From Eriocheir sinensis (Eukaryota; Arthropoda; Malacostraca; Decapoda; Varunidae): a stretch of DNA of 64,000 bases. Location: NCBI RefSeq assembly GCF_024679095.1, contig NW_026111831.1, positions 1,257,786 through 1,321,785 of the forward strand, given 5' to 3'. Below, one piece after another: positions 28,507 through 46,267 of the stretch. The notes beneath the pieces are model-generated. The model ran no database searches and was not told the DNA's origin. It was given only the letters and a program-made list of their open reading frames with translations. Every line of letters starts with the position of its first letter. The first letter of the stretch is position 1. Position numbers and translations under genes: made by a program.

Positions 28507-30635
28507 CGTAGATTTCTATAAAAAAATATATATACAAAATACACATAAAATGAAGTACATACGTATAAAAAAATGTATACAAAATACACATAAAATAACG
28601 TAAATTTATATAAAACTATATACAAAAATCCACAGAAGTAATTAAATTTGTATGAAAATAGATATTCAAAATACACATAAAATAAGCTAAATTTGAATTG
28701 AAATATATATACAACATACATAAAATAATGTATATTTGTATCAAAATAATTATACAAATACACATATAATAACGTAATTTTGTATAGAAATATATTAACA
28801 AAATATACATTAAATAATGTAAATACGTATAAAAAAATATGTACAAAATATAAAAATAATTATGTAATTCGTATCAAAATAAATAAACAAAATACCAATA
28901 AAATAATGTAAATTTATATGAGAAAACATATACAAAATACACATAAAATAACGCAAATTAAAAAAAAAATATATGTACAAAAATGCACATAAATTAGATT
29001 TGCATAAAAATAAATATACAAAACACACAATAAATAATGTAAATGCGTATAAAAATATGTATACAAAATATCTATGAAATAATCTAAATTCGTACCGAAT
29101 TCAATTAACAAAATACCAATAAAATAATGTATTTTTGGATGTAAATATATATAGAAAATACACATAAAATAACCTAAATACAAATACAAATATACACATT
29201 AAATAATTTAAAATTGAATTAAATCAATATTCAAAATAAACATAAAATAAGGTAAATTTCTAATGAAATATATGTAAAAATGCACATAAAATAATGTAAA
29301 TTTGTATGAAAATATATATACAAATACACATAAAATAACATGAATTTGTATAAAATTTGTAACAAATTTTATACGAATACACACAATAAAATAAGGTAAA
29401 TTTTTATGAGAATATATATACAAAATACACATAAAATAATGTAAATACGTAGAAAAATATATATATACAAAATACACATAAAATAATGTAAATTCGTATC
29501 AAAATAAATAAGCAAAATTCCAATAAAAGAATGAATATCTGTAGGACAATATATATACAAAATACAAATGAAATAACTAAAATTTGTAAAAAAATAAATA
29601 CAAAAATACCCAAAAATGATTTAAATTTGATTGAAAATATATATGGAAAATACACAAAAAATTAGGCAAATTTGTATTAAATACATATACAAAACCCACA
29701 TAAAATAATATAAATTTGTATGAAAATATATAAACAAATACACATAAAATAACGTAAATTTGAATAAAATGTATATACAAAATATACATTAAATAATTTA
29801 AATATGTATAAAAATATATATACAAAATACACATAGAATAAAGTAAAATCGTATCAAAACAAATAAACAGAATATCAATAATATAATGTAAATTTGTATG
29901 AGAATAAAGATGCAAAATACCCATACAATAACGCATATTTGTATAAAAATATATATACAAAAAAACATATAAAATAATTAATTTTTTATTAAAATAAATA
30001 TACAAAATGCACATACAATAAAGTAAATTTGTATTGAAATAGATAAACAAAATACACATTAATAAAGTAAATTTGTATCAAAATATATATACGAATACTC
30101 ATAAAATAGAGTAAATTTATATGAAAATATACATTCAAATACATATAAAATGATGTAAATTAGTATAAAAATATATATACCAAATATTCCTGAAATAATG
30201 TAAATTCGTATCAAAATAAATAAAGAAAATTCCGATAAAAGAACGTATATATGTTGGAAAATATATATACAAAATACTCATTTAAATACATGAACAAAAT
30301 ACTCATAAAATAATGAAAATTTGTATGAAATGAAAAGAAATACACATAAAGTAACGTATATTTGTATAAAAAATATATACAAAATACATATAGAATAATT
30401 TAAAATCGAATTAAAATAAATACACTGAATATCAATAAAATAATGTAAATTTGTATGAAAATAAAGAGGCAAAATACTCATAAAATAATTAAATTTGTAT
30501 TAAAATTAACATAAAAAATGCACATACAATAACGTAAATTTATATTGAAAAAATATGCAAAATACACATAAAACAGTGTAAATTTGTTTCAAAATATATA
30601 TACGAATACACATAAAATAACGTAGATTTCTATAG

Positions 30636-30746
<111 letters not shown>

Positions 30747-33454
30747 AAATAAACATGAAATGATATAAAATATATATAAAAAATGCACATTAAATAATGT
30801 AAATATGTATATAAAAAAATATATACAAAACACAAATAGAATAATGTAAAATAGTATCAAAATAAATACACAGAATCTTAATAAAATAATGTAAATTTGT
30901 ATGTAAATTAAGATGCAAAATACCCATAAAAAAACGCATTTTTTTATAAAAATATATATACCAAAATACACATAAAATATTTGAATTTGTATAAAAATAA
31001 ATATACAAAATGCACATACAATAAGGTAGATTTGTATTGAAATAGATATGCAAAATACATATAATACAACATTAAATAATGTAAATGCGTATAAAAATAT
31101 ATATACAAAGTACATATAAAATAATGTAAATTCGTATCAAAATAAATCAACAAAATACCAATAAAATAATATATATTTGAATGAACTAAATTTACAAAAT
31201 ACACATAACATAACAAATTTGTTTTAAAATATAAACAAAAATACCAAGAAATAATTTGAATTTAAATGAAAATAGATATACAAAATACACATAAAACTAG
31301 TTAAATTTCTTTTGAAATATATATACAAAATAACCATAAAATATTGTAAATTTGTAACAAAATATATAAACAAATACACATAAAATAATGGAAATTTGTA
31401 TGAAAATAATATACAAATACATATAGAATAAAGTCAATTCGTATCAAAATGAATGAGCAGAATATCAATAAAATAATGTAAATTTGTATGAAAATAAAGA
31501 TGCAAGATACCCATGAAATAAAGCATATTTTTATAAAAATACATATGCACAATTAAATAATGTAAATTAGCGTCAAAATAAATAATCAAAATATCAATAA
31601 AAGAATGTGTATTTACATGCAAATAGATATACAACATACACATTAAATATCATAAATTTGTATAAAACTATTTACAAAAATACACAAAAATTACTTACAT
31701 TTTATGGAAATAAATATACATAATACACATAAAATTAGGTAAATTTGTATTTAAATACATATACAAAATACACTTAAAATAATGTAAATTTGAATGAAAA
31801 TATATGAACAAATACACTTAAAATAACGTAAAATTGTATAAAATATATATACAAAATACACATTAAATAATGTAAATATGTATAAAAAATATATATATAC
31901 AAAACACAAAAAGAATAATGTAAATTCGTATCAAAATGAATACACAGAATATTAATAAAATAATGTAAATTTGTATGAAAATTAAGATGCAAAATACCCA
32001 TAAAATACGCTTTTTTTATAAAAAATATACATACCAAAATACACATAAAATATTTGAATTTGTATTAAAATAAATTTACAAAATGCACATACAATAAGGT
32101 AAATCTGTATTTAAATAGATATGCAAAATACATATAAACAATGTAAATTTGTTTCAAAATATATATACGAATACACATAAAATAAGGTAGATTTCTATAA
32201 AAATATATATACAAAATACAAATAAAATTAAGTAAATACGTATAAAAAATGTATACAAAATAACACATAAAATAATGTAAATTCGTATCAAAATAAATAA
32301 ACAAAATACCAATACAAGAATGTGTATTTGTATAAATATAAAAATACAAAATACACATTAAATAACGTAAATTTGTAGAAAACTATATACAAAAACACAC
32401 GAAAGTAACTAAATTTGTATGAAAATGGATATTCAAAATACACATAAAAAATAAGATAAATTTGAATTGAAATATATATACAAAGTACATAAAATAATGT
32501 AAATTTGTATCAAAATATTTATAAAAATACACATATAATACAGTGGATTTGTATAAAAATATATAAACAAAATACTCATTAAATAATGTAAATATGTATA
32601 AGAAATTTGTTGAAAATACACATATAATAATGTAATTAGTATCAAAATAAGTAAACAAAATACCAATAAAATAATGTAAATTTGTATGAGAAAACATATA
32701 CAAAATACACATAAAATAACGCAAATTTCTATAAAAAATATATGTACAAAAATGCACATAAAATAAAGTAAATTTGCATAAAAATATATATACCAAACAC
32801 ACATTAAATAATGTACATGCGTATAAAAATATGTATACAAAATACCAATGAAATAATATAAATTTGTATCGAATCAAATTAACAAAATACCAAAAAAATA
32901 ATGGAATTTTGGATGAAAACATATATAGAAAATACACATAAAATAACCTAAATACAAATACAAATATACACATGAAATAATTTAAAATTGAATGAAATAA
33001 ATATACAAAATAAACATAAATAAGGTAAATTTGTAATGAAATATATGTACAAAATACACATAAAATAATATTAATTTGTATGAAAATATATATACAAATA
33101 CACATAAAATAACATGAATTAGTATAAAAATATATATTCAAAATAAACATGAAATAATGTATAAAAATATATATACATATAAAATACATATAAAATAATG
33201 TAAATTCTTATCGAAATAAATCAACAAAATATCAATAAAATAATATATACTCGAATGAAAATAAATTTACAAAATAAACATAACATAAGTAAAATTTGTA
33301 TAAAAATATATAAAAAATACCCAGAAATAATTTCAATTTGTATGAAAATAGATATACAAAATACACATAAAACTAGGTAAATTTCTTTTGAAATATATTT
33401 ACAAAATACCAATAAGATATTGTAAATTTGTGTCAACATATATCAACAAATACA

Positions 33455-33484
33455 CGTAACGTAACGTAACGTAAGGTAACGTAA
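33455..33484. repeat. CGTAA pentamer run
   Basis: Six consecutive pentamers: four CGTAA, one GGTAA and one CGTAA. The pentamer matches part of the AATAACGTAAATTT present in many minus-oriented monomers, so this is probably local slippage. Confidence 0.85.
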
Positions 33485-35607
33485 ATTTGTATAAAATATA
33501 TATACAAAATACACATTAAATTAAGGAAAAATGTATAAAAAAGATATATACAATATACACATAGAATAATGTGAAATCGTGTCAAAATAAATGAACAGAA
33601 TATCAATAAAATAATGTAAATTTCTATGAAAATAAAGATGCAAAATACCCATAAAATAACGCATATTTGTATAAAAATATATATACAAAAATACACATGA
33701 AAAAAGTAAATTTGTATTAAAATAAATATACAAAATGCACATACAATAAGGTAAATTTGTATTGAAATAGATATGCAAAATACACATAAAATGATGTAAA
33801 TACGTATAAAAATATATATACAAAATACACCTAAAATAAGGTAAATTCGTATCAAATTCAATAAACTAAATTTCAATAAAAGAATGTATATATGTAGGAA
33901 AATCAATATACAAAATAATATATAAAAAACCTAAAATTTGTATTAAAATACATACAAAAAAACACAAAAATAGTTTCAAATTGTTTGAAAATAGATATAC
34001 AAAATCCACATAAAATTAGGTAAATTTGTATTGAAATACATATACAAAATACACATAAAATAATGTAAATTTGTATGAAAATATATAAACAAATAGACAT
34101 AAAGTAACGTATGTTTGTATAAAATATATATAGAAAATGCACATTAAATAATGTAAATATGTAAAATAAAATATATACAAAATACACATAGAACAATGTA
34201 AAATCGTATCAAAATAAATACACAGAATATCAATCAAATAATGTAAATTTGTATGAAAATAAAGATGCAAAATACCCATTAAAAAAAACATATTTTTATA
34301 AAAACATATATACAAAAATACACATCAAATAATTATATTTTTGTATTAAAATAAATATACAAAATGCATATACAATATGATAAATTTGTATTGAAATAGA
34401 TATGAAAAAAACATACATCAAACAATGTAAATTTGTTTCAAAATATATATACGAATACACATAAAAAAACGTAAATTTCTATAAAAATACAAATAAAAAA
34501 TACACATAAAATGATATAAATACGAATATAAATATATATACAAAATACATATAAAATAATGTAAATTCGTACCAAAATAAATAAACAAAATACCAATTGA
34601 AGAATGTTAATTTGTATGAAAATAAATATACAAAATATACATAAAATAACGTAAATTTGTATAAAACTATATACAAAAATTCACAAAAGTAATTTAAATT
34701 TGTATGAAAATAGATATACAAAATAAACATAAAATAAACTAAATTTGTATTGAAATATATATACAATATACATAAAATAATGTAAATTTGTATCAAAATA
34801 TTTTAACAGATGCGCATAAAATAACGTAAATTTGTTTTAAAATATACTAAATACACATTAAATAATGTAAATATGTATAAAAAAAATATATACAAAACAC
34901 AAATATAATAAGGTAAAATCGTATCAAAATTAATACACAGAATATTAATAAAACAATGTAAATTTGTATGAAAATAAAGATGCAAAATACCCATTAAATA
35001 ACGCATTTTTAAAAAAAATATATATATACCAAAATACACATAAAATATTTAAATTTGTATTACAATAAATATACAAAATGCACATACAATAAGGTAAATT
35101 TGTATTGAAATAGATATGCAAAATACATATAAAACAATGTAAATTTGTTTCAAAATATATATAAGAATGCACATAAAATAACGTAGATTTCTATAAAAAT
35201 ATATATCAAAATACAAATAAAATTAAGTAAATACGTATAAAAAAATGAATACAAAATACACATAAAAATCGTATCAAAATAAATAAACAAAATACCAGTA
35301 AAAGAATGTGTATTTGTATAAATATAAATATACAAAATACACATAAAATATCGTAAATTTGTATAAAGCTATATACAAAAATACACACAAGTAATTAAAT
35401 TTTTATGAAAATATATATACAAAACACAGCTAAAATAAGCTAAATTTGAGTTGAAATGTACATACAAAATACATAAAATAATGTAAATCTGTATCAAAAT
35501 ATTTATACAAATACATATAATAACGTAGATTTGTTTAAAAATATATAAACAAAATACACATTAAGTAATGTAAATACGTATAAAAAATATGTACAAAATA
35601 CATACAA

Positions 35608-37442
35608 TTTAACTACTTTTGTGTATTTTTGTATATAGTTTTATATAAATTTACGATATTTTATGTGTATTTTGTATATATATTTTTATACAAATACACA
35701 TTTTTTTATTGTTATTTTGTTTATTTATTTTGATACGAATTTACATTATTTTATGTGTATTTTGTATACATTTTTTTATACGTATTTACTTAATTTTATG
35801 TGTATTTTGTATATATATTTTTATAGAAATCTACGTTATTTTATGTGTATTCGTATATATATTTTGAAAGAAATTTTACATTGTTTTATATGTATTTTGC
35901 ATATCTATTTCAATATAAATTTACCTTATTGTATGTGCATTTTGTATATTTATTTTAATACAAATTTAAATTTTTAATATGTATTTTGGTATATATTTAA
36001 AAAAAAGCGTTATTTTATGGGTATTTTGCTCCTTTATTTTCATACAAATTTACATTATTTTATTAATATTCTGTGTATTTATTTTGTTACGATTTTACAT
36101 TATTCTATTTGGGTTTTGTATATATTTTTTTATATTTTTTTACATTACTTAATGTGTATTTTGTATATATATTTTATACAAATTTACGTTATTTTAAGTG
36201 TGTTTGTTTATGTATTTTCATTGAAATTTACATTATTTTATGTGTATTTTGTAAATGTATTTCAATACAAATTTACCTAATTTTATGTGTATTTTGTATA
36301 CTTATTTTCAAACAAATTAAAATTATTTTTGTGTATTTTTGTATATAGTTTTATACAAATTTACGTTATTTTATGTGTATTTTGTATATCTATTTTCATA
36401 CAAATACACATTCTTTTATTGATATTTTGTTTATTTATTTTGACACGAATTTACATTATTTAATGTCTATTTTGTATATATATTTTTATACGTATTTACA
36501 ACATCTCAAGTGTATTTTGTATATATATTTCTATAGAAATCTGCGTTATTTTATGTGTATTCGTATATATATTTTGAAACAAATTTACATTGTTTTATGT
36601 GTATTTTGCATATTTTTAAAAAAAAAATTTACCTTATTGTATGTGCATTTTGTATATTAATTTTACTACAAATTTAATTATTGAATGTGTATTTATGTAT
36701 ATGTATTTTTTTTTAAATATGCTTTATTTTATTGGTATTTTGCATCTTTATTTTCATACAAATTTACATTATTTTATTGATATTTTGTGTATTTATTTTG
36801 ATACGATTTTACATTATTTTCTATGTGTATTTTGTATATATATTTAATACAAATGTACGTTATTTTATGTGTATTTGTTTTCATTTCATACAAATTTTCA
36901 TTATTTTATGTGTATTTTGTACATGTAGAAATTTGTACAAATTTAACTAATTATATGTGTATTTTGTATATCAATTTTCATAAAAATTGAAATTACTTTA
37001 TGTGTATTTTGTATATTTATTTTCCTACAAATATACGTTCTTTTATCGGAATTTTGTTTGTTTATTTTCATACGAATTTACATTATTTTAGGTGTATTTG
37101 GTATATATATTTGTATACTATTTACATCATTTTATATGTATTTTGTATGTATATTTTCATAGAAATTTACTCTATTTTTTGTGTATTCGTATATATATGC
37201 ATTTTGTGTATTTATTTCAATACAAATTTAATTATTTCATGTGTATTTTTGTATATATATTTTTATGCATATATGCGTTATTATATGGGTATTCTGCATC
37301 TTTATTTTCATACAAATTTAAATTATTTTATTGATATTCTGTTTATTTATTTTGATACGATTTAACATTATTCTATGTGTATTTTGTATATATATTTTTA
37401 TACATATTTACATTATTTAATGTATATTTTGTATATATATTT
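35608..37442 (+). repeat. 45 bp satellite block, plus, copy 3 only
   Basis: This block carries the cleanest 16-monomer set (35691-36400) and most of a second. It falls inside the 7.7 kb absent from copy 4, so it is seen once in the window. It is entered through GTACAAAATACATACAATTTAAC near 35590-35612, where reverse-oriented sequence meets forward. Confidence 0.8.
35691..36400 (+). repeat. Clean 16-monomer higher-order set (710 bp)
   Basis: Sixteen distinguishable monomers of about 44-45 bp follow in fixed order, beginning near 35691, 35736, 35781, 35826, 35870, 35916, 35961, 36000, 36044, 36090, 36135, 36179, 36223, 36268, 36312 and 36356. The cycle restarts at 36401 with the same CAAATACACA. 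Diagnostic marks include TTGATACGAA in type 1, ATTCGTATAT in type 4, TATGTGCATTTTG in type 6, ATTTTGGTATAT in type 7, GCGTTATTTTATGGG in type 8, AATATTCTGTG in type 9, TTTTAAGTGT in type 12 and TTTTTGTATATAG in type 15. A second set on the minus strand, measured from AAATCG at 34201 to AAATCG at 34916, gives a 715 bp period. Confidence 0.75.
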
Positions 37443-40893
<3,451 letters not shown>

Positions 40894-43800
40894 TTTGTAT
40901 TAAAATTAATATACAAAATGCACATACAATAAAGTAAATTTGTATTGAAATAAATATGCAAAATACACTTAAATAATGTAAATTTGTATCATAATATATA
41001 TACGAATACACATAAAATAGAGTAAATTTCTTTGAAAATATACATACACAATACATATAAAATGATGTAAATAAGTATAAAAAAAATATATATCAAATAC
41101 ACCTAAATAATGTAAATTCGTATCAAAATAAATAAACAAAATTCCGATAAAAAACATATTTGTTGGAAAATAAATATATAAAATACACATAAAATAACGA
41201 AAATTTGTATAAAAATATATACAAACAAAAAAAAAAACACAAAAATAATATCAATTTGTATGAAAATGCATATACAAAATACACATATAATTAGTTAAAT
41301 TTATATTTAAATACATGTACAAAATACACATAAAATAATGTAAATTTGTATGAAATGAAAACAAATACACATAAAATAAGGTACATTTGTATAAAATATA
41401 TATACAAAATACACATAAAATAATGTAAAATCGTATCAAAATAAGTACACAGAATATCAATAAAATAATTCAAATTTGTATGAAAATAAAGATGCAAAAT
41501 ACCGATAAAATAAAGCATATTTTAGTAAAAATACATATACAAAAATACACTTTGAATAATTAAATTTGTATTAAAATTAATATACAAAATGCACATACAA
41601 TAAGGTAAATTTGTATTGAAAAAATATGCAAAATACAAATAAAACTGTAAATTTGTTTCAAATATATATACGAATACACATAAAATAACGTAGATTTCTA
41701 GAGAAACATATGTACAAAATATACATGAAATGATGCAAATACGTATAAAAATATATATTCAAAATACACATTAAATAATGTAAATTCGCTTCAAAATAAA
41801 TAAACAAAATATCAATAAAAGAATGTGTATTTGTATGAAAATAGACATACAAAATACATATAACATAACCTAAATTTGTATAAATCTATTTACATAAATA
41901 CACAGAGATAACTTAAATTTGTATGAAAATAAATATACAAAATACACATAAAATTAGGTAAATTTGTATTTAAATACATATACAAAATACACTTAAGATA
42001 ATATAAATTTGAATGAAAATATATAAACAAATACACATAAAATGATGTAAATTTGTATAAAATATATATACATAATATACATTAAATAAATTAAATATGT
42101 ATAAAAAAATATATACAAAACACAAATAGAATAATGTAAAATCGTTTAAAAATAAATACACAGAATATTAATAAAATTATGTAAATTTGTATGAAAATTA
42201 AGATGAAAAATACCCATAAAATAACGCATTTTTTATAAAAATATATATAACAAAATACACATAAAATATTTGACTTTGTATTAAAATAAATATACAAAAT
42301 GCACATACAATAAGGTAAATTTGTATTGAAATAGATATGCAAAATACATATAAAACAATGTAAATTTGTTCAAAATATATATACGAATATATATTTTATA
42401 TATATTTTATATAAAATAACGTAGATTTCTATAAAAATATATATACAAAATACAGATAAAATTAAGTAAATGCGTATAAAAAATGTAAACAAAATATACA
42501 TAAAATAATGTAAATTCGAATCAAAATAAATAAACAAAACCCCAATCAAAGAATGTGTATTTGTATCAATATAAATGTACAAAATACACATACAAAATAA
42601 ACATAGATTAAGGTAAATTTGTAATGAATTATATGTACAAAATACACATAAAATAATGTAAATTTATATGAAAATATATATAAAAATACACATAAAATAC
42701 CATGAATTCGTATAAAAATATATATTCAAAATAAATATTAAATAATGTAAATGCGTATAAAAATATATATACAAAGTACATATAAAATAATGTAAATTCG
42801 TATCAATATAAATCAACAAAATACCAATAAAATAATATATATTTGAATGCAAATAAATTTATAAAATACAAATAACATAACTAAAATTTGTATTGAAATA
42901 TATACAAAAATACATAAAAATAATTTGAGTTTGTATGAAAATAGATATACAAAATACATAGAAAACTAGGTAAATTTCTTTTGAAATATATATACAAAAT
43001 ACCCATAAAATATTGTAAACTACAAATACACATAAAATAACGTAAATTTGTATGAAAAATATATACAAAATACACATAGAATAATGTCAAAGCGTATCAA
43101 AATGAATAAGCAGAATATCAATAAAATAATGTAAATTTGTATGAAAATAAAGATGCAAAATACCCATAAAATAAAGCATATTTTTTTTTATGAAAATACA
43201 TATACAAAAATACACATAGAATAATTGAATTTGTATTAAAATTAATATACAAAATGCATATACAGTAAGGTAGATTTGTATTGAAAAAATAAGCAAAATG
43301 CACATAAAAGTGTAAATTTGTTGAAAAATCTATATACGAATACACATAAAATAACGTAGATTTTTATAGAAATATATATACAAAATACACATGAAATGAT
43401 GTAAATACGTATAAAAATATATATACAAAATACACATAAAATAATGTAAATTCGCGTCAAAATAAATAATCAAAATATCAATAAAAGAATGTGTATTTTT
43501 ATGAAAATAGATATACAAAATACGCATAAAATAACCTAAATTTGTATAAAACTATATACAAAAATACACAAATATAATTTAAATTTGTATGAAAATAAAT
43601 ATACAAAATACACATAAAATTAGGAATATTTGTATTGAAATACATATACAAAACACACATAAAATAATGGAAATTTGTAAGAAAATATATAAACATATAC
43701 ACTTAAAATAACGGAAATTTGTATCAAATATATATACAAAATACACATAAAATGAAGCAAATACGTATAAAAAAAATGAATACAAAATACACATAAAATA

Positions 43801-46267
43801 ATGTAAAATCGTATCAAAATAAATAAACAAAATACCAATAAAAGAATGTGTATTTGTATAAATATAAATATACAAAATACACATAAAAGATCGAAAATTT
43901 GTATAAAACTATATACAAAAATACACAGAAGTAATTAAATTTGTATGAAAATAGATATATAAAATACAGCTAAAATAAGCTAAATTTGAATTGAAATGTA
44001 TATACAAAATACATAAAATAATGTAAATTAGTATCAAAATATTTATAAAAATACATATAATAACGTAGATTTGTTTAAAAATATAAAAACAAAATACACA
44101 TTAAGTAATGTAAATACGTATAAAAAATATGTACAAAATACACATATAATCATGTAATTCGTATCAAAATAAATAAACAAAACAGCAATAAGATAATGTA
44201 AATTTGTATGAGAAAACATAAACAAATAACTCAAATTTCTATAAAAATATCTGTACAAAAATGCACATCAGATAAAGTAAATTTGCATAAAAATATATAT
44301 ACAAAACACACATTAAATAATGTAAATGAGTATATAAAATAACCTAAATTTGTATAAAACTATATACAAAAATACACAAAAATAATCTAAATTTGTATGA
44401 AAAGAAATATACAAAATACACGTAAAATTAGGTAAATTTGTATTGAAATACATATACAAAATACACATCAAATAATGTAAATTTTAATGAAAATATATAG
44501 ACAAATACACTTAAAATAACGTAAATTTGTATAAAATATATATGCAAGATAAACATTAAATAATGTAAATGTGTATAAAAAAATATATACAAAAAACAAA
44601 TAGAATAATGTAAAATCAGAATATCAATAAAATAATGTAAATTTGTATGAAAATAAAGATGCAAAATTCCCCAAAAATATCGCATTTTTTATAAAAATAT
44701 ATATACCAAAATACACATAAAATATTTAAATTTGTATTGAAATAAATATACAAAATGCATATACAGTAAGGTAAATTTGTATTGAAAGAGATATTCAAAA
44801 ATACATATAAAACAATGTAAATTTGTTTCAAAATATATATACGAATACACATAAAATAAAGTAGATTTCTATAGAAATATATATACAAAATACATATGAA
44901 ATTATGCAAATACGTATAAAAATATATATACAAAATACATGTTAAATAATGTAAATTCGTGTCAAAATAAATAAACAAAATATCATGAAAAGAATGTGTA
45001 TTTGTATGAAAATAGATAATAGATAATACATTTGTATAAAATATATATGCAAGATACACATTAAATAATGTAAATATGTATAAAAAAGTATATACAAAAA
45101 ACAAATACAATAATGTAAAATCGTATCAAAATAAATACACCGAATATTAATAAAATAATGTAAATTTGTATGAAAATAAAGATGCAAAATTCCCATAAAA
45201 TAGCGCATTTTTTATAAAAATATATATACCAAAATACACATAAAATATTTAAATTTGTATTGAAATAAACATTCAAAATGCACATACAATAAGGTAAATT
45301 TTTATTGAAAGAGATATGCAAAAATACATATAAAACAATGTAAATTTGTTTCAAAATATATATACGAATACAAATAAAATAACGTAGATTTCTATAAAAA
45401 TATATATACAAAATACACATAAAATTAAGTAAATACGTATAAAAAAAGTATACAAAATACACATAAAATAATGTAAATTCGAATAAAAATAAATAAACAA
45501 AATACCAATAAAAGAATGTGTATTTGGATAAATATAAACATACAAAATACACATACAAAATAAACATAAAATAAGGTAGATTTGTAATAAAATATATGTA
45601 CAAAATACACATAAAATAATGTAAATATACATGAAAATATATATACAAATACACATAAAATACCATGAATTTGCATAAAAATATATATTCAAAATAAATA
45701 TTAAATAATGTAAATGCGTATAAAAATATATATACAAAGTACATATAAAATAATGTAAATTCGTATCAATATAAATCAACAAAACACCAATAAAATAATA
45801 TATATTTGAATGAAAATAAAATTAGAAAATACAAATAACATAACTAAAATTTGTATTAAAATATATACAAAAATACATAGAAATAATTTGAGTTTGTATG
45901 AAAATAGTATACAGAATACACATAAAACTAGGTAAATTTCTTTTGAAATGTATATACAAAATAGCCATAAAATATTGTAAATTTGTGTCAAAATATATAA
46001 ACATAAAATAACGTAAATTTGTTTGAAAAATATATACAAAATACACATAGAATAATGTCAATTCGTATCAAAATGAATGAGCAGAATATCAATAAAATAA
46101 TGTAAATTTGTATGAAAATTAAGATACAAAATACCCATAAAATAAAGCATATATTTATAAAAATACTGATACAAAAATACACATCGAATAATTAAATTTG
46201 TATTAAAATTAATATACAAAATGCGTATATAATAAGGTAAATTTGTATTGAAAAAATATGCAACATA
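40894..46267 (-). repeat. 45 bp satellite block, minus; rejoins copy 1 order at 41882
   Basis: The first 980 bp are long-form. From 41882 onward the sequence follows copy 1 from 3483. The stretch 42385-42415 has a local palindromic TATATATTTTATATATATT-type expansion in place of part of a monomer. At the far end about 25 bp near 46255-46290 are present that copies 1 and 2 lack at their matching switch. Confidence 0.8.

Noticed and set aside
32383..33189. Longest satellite frame (268 residues, minus), resembling a hydrophobic multipass protein
   Set aside because: It is a run of the 15-residue translation of the 45 bp monomer. Its copy 4 counterpart is broken into pieces, and it has no features beyond satellite composition.
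33455..33484. CGTAA run as a telomere-like seed
   Set aside because: It does not match known telomere motifs and is a single short run derived from the monomer.
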